Source of the DNA: Acidobacteriota bacterium
Lineage (GTDB): Bacteria > Acidobacteriota > Terriglobia > Bryobacterales > UBA6623
Direction of reading: 5' to 3'
Length of the DNA: 46,255 bases
Assembly (NCBI GenBank): GCA_027624045.1
Contig: JAQBUE010000018.1
Span: 1 to 46,255 of the forward strand
The translations under genes and the position numbers were made by a program. Below the pieces are notes generated by a model, which was not told the origin of the DNA, did not search any database, and was given only the letters and a program-made list of their open reading frames with translations. This document shows positions 40,688 through 46,255 of the stretch, one piece after another (the stretch's first letter is position 1; each line of letters starts with the position of its first letter).

Positions 40688-40740
40688 CGCGGCTCAGCAC
40701 CCATCTTTCAGCCGAGCCGCGTGCTAGGACAGCGGTCCTA
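40688..40740. terminator. Two hairpins between convergent bshB1 and foldase genes
   Basis: CGCGGCTC (40688-40695) pairs with GAGCCGCG (40714-40721), and TAGGAC (40725-40730) pairs with GTCCTA (40735-40740) around AGCG. Both sit in the 125-base gap between stops and likely end transcription from both sides; U-tracts are weak. Confidence 0.6.
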
Positions 40741-40764
40741 ACCCAATAAACTCAGAGTCGCAAG

Positions 40765-42702
40765 CTAGCTGCGGCTTCGGGTGTAGGTTGCGGCGAATTC
40801 GCGAACCCGAGTGTCGTACTTGTGGACACGTCCGGCCGCCTCATACTCGGCGACTTTCCCCTCCGCGTAGACTCGGAATTCCGCGTTCACTCTCATGTCG
40901 AGACGGGTCCGGCGGATGTTCTCGCGCTGATCCTCAAACCGGCCCATGTCGGCTTCCTTGCGCTCGACCGCTTGGAAGATCGCGAAGTTGTCTCCGACTT
41001 TCCGGGGGCCAACGACAACGTTGAGATCTCCCTCGAATGGGTCAGGGCCGAGCTCGGCGGCCCGCCCAAGATCGTCGATCATGTCTGTCGTTTTGAAAAG
41101 ATTGCTGCTGCGGACCCGAGATCCGAAACGGGACGCGATCTGGCGCAAGGTAGCGCCGGGTTGCTGCGCCGCTTCCGCGATCTGCTCGGCCCGCTTTTGG
41201 GCGAGACCTTGAGTTTTCTCTTCGAGCAGGCTCTCGCGAACCGTAGCGCGGACCTCTTCGAACTCCGCCAAGCGCATCGGCTCCAGACTCGTCACAATCC
41301 CGATTTTCGTGACCCCTTCCTGGTTGCTGGTTGCGGGCGTGCCTGGTTCACTCGTGAAAAGCGTGTTGACGAAGACTTGGTCGCCGGCGATCTGCGGGGG
41401 CGGATCGTTGACGTTAAAGGGGCCGAAGGTCTTTACCTCGAAATTGTATTTGCGTCCGACCGACTCGAGGTCCTCTCCGGCCTCGCGGGCCGCGGCGGTG
41501 ATCTCATCAATCACCTTCACGCGAGCCGTCTGATATGTTTCCGTACGTAGCGTTCCTTGAATCTGGGCGCGCACTTCCTCGAACGGCTGCGTGCGGCCGG
41601 CCTCGTGCTCCTGGAGCTTAATGATGTGGTAACCCGCCACGCTCTTGACGACTTCGCTGATGGCGCCGGGTTCGAGGGCGAAAGTGGCTTTCTCGAAGGC
41701 CTCGGGGAACTCACCCTGATTGAAGAATCCCAGGTCGCCTCCGCTCCCCGCATTGGCAACATCCTCGGAGAACTCCTTGGCCATGGCAGCGAAATCAGCA
41801 CCGTCGCGAATCTTCTTGAGGACTTCCTTTGCCTTGGCTTCTTTCTCCGGATTCTCCTCTTGACCCGGTTCCAGCGTGAATAGGATATGGCTCGCACGCG
41901 CCTGCTCGGGCATGTGGTAAACGGCCCGGTTGCTTGAGTAGTACTGCCGCAGCCGCGTTTCGGGAATCTCGGGCTCCGGCAGACCGCTGTCGTCAACCGT
42001 CAGGACTTTCACCGTTCGCTCTTCCGGTATCCGGTGCCGGGCTTTTTCTTGCTCGAATCGAGCTCGCAGTTCCTCTTCGCTGATTTCGACCTGCGAGGTG
42101 AAGTCTTCCGGCGCAACCTTGATGAACTCGATCTTCGCTTCCTGGTTGCGGTTCTTGTAGTCCTTCAATAATTCACTGTTCGGCACGACAATATTGCTTG
42201 TGACGAGCCGCCGAAGGCGCGTATCGACCGCCAACGAGACCGCAAGTTGCCTCTCGAACTCAGGGACCGACAAGCGGAAGGTCTCTCGGACATACCGAGC
42301 GTACGTCGCGCTGCCGACGAAAACCCCGTCTGGAAAAAGCATCGGCATCTGGAACTTCAGCCAATCCGCCACCTCTTGGTCGTCAGGGAACAGGCCGAGC
42401 TTCTCGGCTTCCATCAAGAGAACCTCTCGCTCGACGAGCGCGTTGACGGCGCTGGCCGACGACAGAATAACGCTGTTGAGCGGCAGATCGGAGGGGACGC
42501 CCTGGCTGCGCATATGAGTCGCAACAATCTGAGCGGTGATGGGTCGCCCGTCAACTTCCCCGAGAGCGACATCACCGGTTGTGTCGGGGTTGTTCATCAG
42601 GCCCGGTATCAGGGTGATGACCATCGAGAGTGCGGTGATGCTGAGAATGCTGCCCAGCAAGTATTTGACGACTTTCTTTTGGCTGCGGAACAGGTTGAAC
42701 AT
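40765..42702 (-). CDS. PpiD-like membrane-anchored foldase (SurA_N plus parvulin)
   Basis: A 645-residue protein with a single N-terminal membrane anchor (about residues 12-34, VVKYLLGSILSITALSMVITLIPGL), a SurA-like chaperone region, and a parvulin domain at about 270-375 (QARASHILFTLEPGQEENPEKEAKAKEVLKKIRDGADFAAMAKEFSEDVANAGSGGDLGFFNQGEFPEAFEKA). A second, degenerate PPIase-like part follows near 475-600. This is the PpiD architecture: a periplasmic foldase held to the inner membrane near the Sec translocon. With the 10057-10980 parvulin it gives this window two envelope isomerases. TATAAT lies nine bases before the ATG with no ribosome site, so the mRNA may be leaderless. Confidence 0.87.
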   Translation of the reverse strand: MFNLFRSQKKVVKYLLGSILSITALSMVITLIPGLMNNPDTTGDVALGEVDGRPITAQIVATHMRSQGVPSDLPLNSVILSSASAVNALVEREVLLMEAEKLGLFPDDQEVADWLKFQMPMLFPDGVFVGSATYARYVRETFRLSVPEFERQLAVSLAVDTRLRRLVTSNIVVPNSELLKDYKNRNQEAKIEFIKVAPEDFTSQVEISEEELRARFEQEKARHRIPEERTVKVLTVDDSGLPEPEIPETRLRQYYSSNRAVYHMPEQARASHILFTLEPGQEENPEKEAKAKEVLKKIRDGADFAAMAKEFSEDVANAGSGGDLGFFNQGEFPEAFEKATFALEPGAISEVVKSVAGYHIIKLQEHEAGRTQPFEEVRAQIQGTLRTETYQTARVKVIDEITAAAREAGEDLESVGRKYNFEVKTFGPFNVNDPPPQIAGDQVFVNTLFTSEPGTPATSNQEGVTKIGIVTSLEPMRLAEFEEVRATVRESLLEEKTQGLAQKRAEQIAEAAQQPGATLRQIASRFGSRVRSSNLFKTTDMIDDLGRAAELGPDPFEGDLNVVVGPRKVGDNFAIFQAVERKEADMGRFEDQRENIRRTRLDMRVNAEFRVYAEGKVAEYEAAGRVHKYDTRVREFAATYTRSRS

Positions 42703-42711
42703 ACTCGAATC

Positions 42712-42717
42712 ATTATA
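42712..42717 (-). promoter_or_regulatory. Consensus TATAAT beside the PpiD-like start codon
   Basis: A perfect -10 hexamer on the minus strand ends nine bases upstream of ATG 42702. Transcription would start within about three bases of the ATG, leaving no room for a Shine-Dalgarno. No good -35 is visible. Confidence 0.55.
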
Positions 42718-42780
42718 CTAGTGGCGGTCGAAGGAAATGCCTGCCGTGACGAATGTGACAGCACAAGGGTCTGAAGGCCG

Positions 42781-43500
42781 GTGAGCTGGCACGATCGGTT
42801 GCGCGTTGTGCTGGTTCGGCCCCGTAATCCCCTCAATATTGGAGCGGCGGCGCGGGCGATGCTGAACTTCGGCTTTGCCGAGCTATGGCTGGTCGAGCCT
42901 TACGACAAGGCGTTCCGGGAAGCGCGCTCGGCCGTTGGGGCCGCCCGCGTGCTCGAACAGGCTCGCGTGACCTCTGATCTGGCCTCGGCGCTGGGCGATG
43001 CCTCGCTGGTCGTCGGTACCTCCGCGATGCAGGGCAGGACGGAGGATCAAGTACAACGCATGCTTCCCGATGGCGCTCACCCCTTGCGGACTCATCTCGA
43101 AGACCGTAACGCCGCGCTCGTTTTTGGGTCGGAAAAGTTTGGCTTGAGCAACGACGACCTGAGCCATTGTGATTGGACTCTGACGATTCCGACCTCGCAA
43201 GGCTGTCCGTCAATGAATCTGGGCCAGGCCGTGGCGCTGTGCTGCTATGAGATCGCGCGGCACTCCAAGGCCGTGCCGAGCTTGAAAACGCCGGCTACGG
43301 CCGGCGCGGATGATCGCGACCGCATCATTCAAATGCTGCTTCCGATGCTCGAGGCCGCCGGATTTAGCCAGCCCGAGAACCGCGATTCGCAAACGCGAAA
43401 ATTGCGCCGTTGGGTAGGCCGTTTGCGTTTGGCGCCGCCGGATGCACGGGCGTTTCAGGGCATGTTGCGGCAGATTCAGTGGAAGCTGGACAACCCCTAA
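42781..43500 (+). CDS. TrmJ-like SPOUT RNA methyltransferase (TrmH family group 1)
   Basis: A 239-residue SPOUT methyltransferase. The opening VVLVRPRNPLNIGAAARAMLNFGFAELWLVEPY carries motif 1 with the conserved Asn and Arg; FGSEKFGLSNDDL and IPTSQGCPSMNLGQAVALCCYEI form the SAM-binding trefoil-knot motifs 2 and 3. Group 1 members such as TrmJ 2'-O-methylate tRNA position 32; an rRNA or other tRNA target is possible. The C-terminal part (about 170-239) is a small helical extension as in TrmJ. The start is a GTG with no clear ribosome site. It diverges from the PpiD-like gene with a 78-base gap. Confidence 0.87.
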   Translation: MSWHDRLRVVLVRPRNPLNIGAAARAMLNFGFAELWLVEPYDKAFREARSAVGAARVLEQARVTSDLASALGDASLVVGTSAMQGRTEDQVQRMLPDGAHPLRTHLEDRNAALVFGSEKFGLSNDDLSHCDWTLTIPTSQGCPSMNLGQAVALCCYEIARHSKAVPSLKTPATAGADDRDRIIQMLLPMLEAAGFSQPENRDSQTRKLRRWVGRLRLAPPDARAFQGMLRQIQWKLDNP

Positions 43501-43548
43501 CAGCCTGGCCGACGACGTGTCTCGTGTTCCGCGAAGCGAGGCACGAGC

Positions 43549-43588
43549 AAAAAAGAGCCCCTGAGCGGTTTGTGGCCGCCCAGAGGCT
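43549..43588 (-). terminator. Intrinsic terminator of the VIT/VWA gene
   Basis: On the minus strand arms 43588-43576 and 43568-43556 pair at 11 of 13 positions around a 7-base loop, followed by CTCTTTTTT (43557-43549). It lies just beyond the stop at 43606. Confidence 0.85.
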
Positions 43589-43605
43589 GAGGCTATCAGA
43601 GCAAC

Positions 43606-45702
43606 CTACAGGGTCAGGAGCTTGATGTAACGGACGCCCGCCAGGCCGACTAGGTCTTTCACTTTCGCGACGTCGATCCGCCCGGAGAGGATCTTTGCGA
43701 CTTTTGGCTGCTTGATCTGCTCGAAGCCCAGCTTCTTGAGTGCCGCCAGAGTTTCCGCGGTGGCGTCAGCTAGCCAGACTTCGATCTCGACCTTTCCGGG
43801 TTGGCCCGCGGCCACGATGGCCGCCAAGCTGGGGTGAAGCTTCGCCCGGAAGTCCTGCGCCGCCGGCTCTCCGGCGGGACCCGGCGGATTCGGCCGGCGG
43901 TAGATTTCCCGCTGAGCTTCCTGTTCGACCAGCGGCGCCTTTTGCCGGGGTGAAGTCGGTGCCACGGAATCCGCCGCCGAGTATCTCCGGACTGATTTAT
44001 TCGAGGCGAACGATTGGCCCATGGCCCGCCCGCCGGCTATCATTTCATTTTTCTCGCCGAAGACGCCCTCGTAGCTCACGCCTTGGGGCATCTCGACAGG
44101 AACGTCGATGCGGCGCGGTTTGCCGCCTTCGGTCACGGTCCGCTCCTCGACGGCCACAAACGACGTGAACTGCGTCATCAGTCGGTAGTCGAGACCGAGT
44201 TGCGTGATTTCGTCCTTGACCTCGGCTTTCGGCGAGCCATTCTGAATGCCCGCGAAGTCCTGGCTCATCAGGTCGGCGATGCGGATGCGCGCCCAGAGCG
44301 TGGCGAGCACGTCATGTTGCTTGTCCCGCCGCGAGAAGGTTACGGGAATCGTGCGTTCGAAATCACGTCCCGACATCTTTCCTTTCAGACGGATCGAGCC
44401 GCTCGCTTCGCCCGTGTAACGGCCCGTTAGCACGACTGGCTTGGCGGAGAATAGATCGGGGATCCGCTTCGGATAGACGTCGGCCACCGGCAGTCCCGCG
44501 AAGTCGACCGAGATATCCGTTAGCAGTGGATTGCGAATCCGTTCATGGAATCGCCGGGCCGCCGCCGAGCCGTCGTCCTCCAGACTGACGAACTCCGCTT
44601 CACCCCGTCCGAACGTCGCCATTTTTTCGAGCAAGAAGCGATTGACCGAACTGCCGATCCCAAACGAGAAAATCCGGGCGTTCGGGTGCTTCTGAATCTC
44701 GTCGAGGATCGCCATGTCGTTGCCCACATAGCCATCAGTCATGAACGAGACGATACGAACGTGTTCCTGTGAGTCCGATGGATCGAGGGCGGTGCGAATG
44801 GCCGTCATCATCTCGGTCCCGCCTCCGCCGCTACGCGAGGCCAGAAACTCCTGCGCGGCCCGGATGTTCTCATGCGTGGCGGGGACAGGTTTCGGGAACA
44901 GCACTTTGGTTTGGCCCGCGAACGTGATGAGGTTGAACGTGTCGCGCGGATAGAGCCCGTCGATGGCCAGCTTCATTGTTTCCTTTGCCTTCTCGATAGG
45001 GAACCCGCTCATCGAACCTGATGTGTCGATCACGAAGACCAGCTCCTTGGGTGTGACATCCTCGATCGTGAAGCGCTCGGGCGGTTGAAGGATCATCGTG
45101 AAGAAGCCGCTCTTGTCGGCCTGATAGCTCAAGATGGCGTCCTCAATTCTCGCGCTGGCGGTCTCGTACCTCAGGATGAAGTCTTTGTTCGGCAGTACGG
45201 CTTTTTGCTTGAGCCGGGCGATAGCGCGGCTTTTCGAGGGGCGTTCGAGCAGGATTTCGTGCGTCTTTGAGATGAAGCCGTCAATCGGGACACCGGCGTC
45301 GACCGATACCTCGACTGAGATATCGTGACCGGCGCGCGTGCCGGGACGCGTGACCGGCGGCGTGATGCGCGACGCGTCTGGCACTTGATCGGTATCCGGT
45401 GCCCACCCGCCGGCCTGTTTCCCGGTGGCATTACCGGGAATGTAGCGTGGTCCGACGACCATCGGGAATACGAACTCGTAGGCGCCTTCGTCGTACGTGA
45501 GATGCTCGACGTAGCTGATAACGATCTTGATCTTCTCGCCGGGCAGTATGTTCGCGATGGCTTGCGTAAAGATGTTCGGACGCTCTTGATCGAGCAGCGC
45601 GGCAACATGACCTTGGTTGCGGGCGTCTTCGTAAATCTTGCGGGCTTCGTCGCGGCCCTTGATCTTGCCCTTGATAGTGCGGTCGCCGATGAGCATGGTC
45701 AT
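43606..45702 (-). CDS. VIT/VWA-domain protein, 5' end apparently broken
   Basis: A 698-residue protein. It opens inside a VIT (inter-alpha-trypsin type) domain: KGKIKGRDEARKIYEDARNQGHVAALLDQERPNIFTQ is the second half of that domain. The VWA domain follows (ELVFVIDTSGSMSGFPIEKA with MIDAS DTSGS; GGGTEMMTAI; FMTDGYVGN), then beta-rich and Ala/Pro/Gln linkers and a C-terminal alpha/beta unit (EVWLADATAETLAALKKLGF). Upstream of ATG 45702 the frame stays open to about 45816 with the correct family residues YTFPLPQNAAIDDMT directly before it, but no start codon or signal peptide; so the true N-terminus is missing, frameshifted or truncated. Usually such proteins are exported. No ribosome site precedes 45702. 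Confidence 0.72.
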   Translation of the reverse strand: MTMLIGDRTIKGKIKGRDEARKIYEDARNQGHVAALLDQERPNIFTQAIANILPGEKIKIVISYVEHLTYDEGAYEFVFPMVVGPRYIPGNATGKQAGGWAPDTDQVPDASRITPPVTRPGTRAGHDISVEVSVDAGVPIDGFISKTHEILLERPSKSRAIARLKQKAVLPNKDFILRYETASARIEDAILSYQADKSGFFTMILQPPERFTIEDVTPKELVFVIDTSGSMSGFPIEKAKETMKLAIDGLYPRDTFNLITFAGQTKVLFPKPVPATHENIRAAQEFLASRSGGGGTEMMTAIRTALDPSDSQEHVRIVSFMTDGYVGNDMAILDEIQKHPNARIFSFGIGSSVNRFLLEKMATFGRGEAEFVSLEDDGSAAARRFHERIRNPLLTDISVDFAGLPVADVYPKRIPDLFSAKPVVLTGRYTGEASGSIRLKGKMSGRDFERTIPVTFSRRDKQHDVLATLWARIRIADLMSQDFAGIQNGSPKAEVKDEITQLGLDYRLMTQFTSFVAVEERTVTEGGKPRRIDVPVEMPQGVSYEGVFGEKNEMIAGGRAMGQSFASNKSVRRYSAADSVAPTSPRQKAPLVEQEAQREIYRRPNPPGPAGEPAAQDFRAKLHPSLAAIVAAGQPGKVEIEVWLADATAETLAALKKLGFEQIKQPKVAKILSGRIDVAKVKDLVGLAGVRYIKLLTL

Positions 45703-45963
45703 GTCATCGATTGCTGCATTTTGGGGCAGGGGAAAAGTGTAGGGCTTACCGTCCTTGTGATGGCCTTGAACTGCTGCGGACTGTCGACGTAGTCGGCAAA
45801 GCGTAGAGGTGCACCATTACGATCGGTAAAACGAACTTTGGTGGGTCGGGTGATTAAGAACTGAGCTGTTGGGGTTCCTGGATGGGGAACCACCTTGGAA
45901 GCGCCGTTGAGAATGGATTCGTCTGCCCCATCTCTCTGGTTCCACTCGAGGGCCCCAAACCAC
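45703..45963 (-). pseudogene. Remnant 5' part of the VIT/VWA gene and unexplained frame
   Basis: Immediately upstream of the VIT/VWA start, the correct frame encodes KPYTFPLPQNAAIDD (45745-45703), clearly VIT-family sequence, but runs into a stop at 45817-45819 without a start codon. A different minus-strand frame over about 45760-45960 also looks coding (LITRPTKVRFTDRNGAPL, ADYVDSPQQFKAIT). A one-base indel near 45755-45762 would join the two frames. This may be a frameshifted 5' end, a truncation joint, or sequencing error; the second frame matches no family I know. Confidence 0.45.
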
Positions 45964-46242
45964 TCAGCGCGCGCCGCAGCACTTCTTGTACTTCCTGCCG
46001 CTTCCACATGGGCATCGCTCATTGCGGCCCGGAGCCCGCGGAACTCGCCGCGGCTGCCAAGAAGAGCGTTGCGACTGTGGCGCTTCCAAGTCATCGTACC
46101 TGACGTGGCGCGCAGCTCCGCATTCCAGGCAGGCTCGAACTACACGCAGCGCTGTCTTGTGAGGATCGGTCACCACCCCATCCACCAGGAGTTGTTCTTC
46201 GCTGAGCCTCCGCAACGCAGTCTCCTTCGCCTTTGCGTCCAT
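45964..46242 (-). CDS. Small SEC-C motif zinc-binding protein
   Basis: A 92-residue protein ending in a clear SEC-C motif, GRNERCPCGSGRKYKKCCG, the zinc-binding module also found at the C-terminus of SecA and in many small bacterial proteins. An additional CLECG near residue 38 may contribute another metal ligand. The middle (APQSQRSSWQPRRVPRAP) is basic and unstructured-looking. ATG 46242 is the first in frame; the window ends 13 bases upstream, so a longer start cannot be excluded. Function of isolated SEC-C proteins is generally unknown. Confidence 0.65.
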   Translation of the reverse strand: MDAKAKETALRRLSEEQLLVDGVVTDPHKTALRVVRACLECGAARHVRYDDLEAPQSQRSSWQPRRVPRAPGRNERCPCGSGRKYKKCCGAR

Positions 46243-46255
46243 AGGAAGAGCCGCG

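Noticed and set aside
42785..42802. Sigma-54-like promoter TGGCACG...TTGC
   Set aside because: GG and GC elements are separated by 11 bases instead of 10, and the site lies inside the methyltransferase coding sequence.
43521..43547. CTCGTG/CACGAG hairpin followed by an A-run, as a plus-strand terminator
   Set aside because: The run after it on the plus strand is A, not T; the run serves the minus-strand terminator at 43549-43588 instead.
1..46255. CRISPR arrays, rRNA and prophage genes
   Set aside because: No regularly spaced repeats beyond the two-copy 22-mer, no rRNA-like sequence, and no phage structural, integrase or lysis genes seen.

Overview
The window is a high-GC (about 60%) bacterial segment that looks chromosomal and acidobacterial, most likely from the Bryobacterales/Solibacter group. 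Two lineage markers support this: a 1152-residue secreted protein at 17318-20776 ends in the Solibacter-type C-terminal domain (starts NAATFASG, TIGR03437 type), and a secreted VWFA protein at 11188-12195 has the layout of the acidobacterial VWFA family (TIGR03436 type). An LptB/LptC/LptA export cassette indicates a diderm envelope. A BshB1 deacetylase suggests bacillithiol is the low-molecular-weight thiol. I see no rRNA, tRNA, CRISPR array or intact transposase.

Layout. 1-3150: a short direct repeat at the edge, a zinc-ribbon membrane protein overlapping an orphan YidD, an MFS sugar porter, SurE and a strong intergenic hairpin. 3176-8372: a di-heme cytochrome c peroxidase lipoprotein, an Old Yellow Enzyme-type flavoprotein, a DUF309 protein diverging from a sulfite-oxidase-like molybdoprotein across a palindrome-rich gap, a small unknown protein, and a LOG-family nucleosidase. 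8629-12195: a secreted TPR protein, a parvulin-type foldase and the VWFA protein.

12591-20776 is an unusual secreted block: two tandem paralogous cysteine-containing exported proteins (668 and 649 aa) with no family I recognise, separated by a 500-base control region and followed by a near-perfect terminator, then the giant propeller/Ig-like protein. 20997-28280 holds an unknown exported protein and a minus-strand cluster: LptC-LptA fusion, LptB, RpoN, long HPF and RapZ. This is the proteobacterial lpt-rpoN-hpf-(ptsN)-rapZ order without ptsN.

28504-36644: an exported enolase-superfamily protein, an esterase, a two-gene Septu-like defence module (PtuA ATPase plus PtuB HNH nuclease), an ABC-F ATPase and a GT87-like membrane protein. 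36765-43500: a Gly-rich secreted protein diverging from a tight operon (PfkB kinase, rhomboid protease, glutaredoxin-like protein, BshB1), then a PpiD-like foldase diverging from a TrmJ-like RNA methyltransferase. 43606-46242: a VIT/VWA protein whose 5' end appears broken, and a small SEC-C zinc protein at the window edge.

The recurring theme is envelope biogenesis and export. The main accessory element is the Septu pair. The least explained part is the tandem exported-paralog block with its control region. Several genes have a -10-like hexamer only 7-13 bases from the start codon and no Shine-Dalgarno, suggesting leaderless transcripts.
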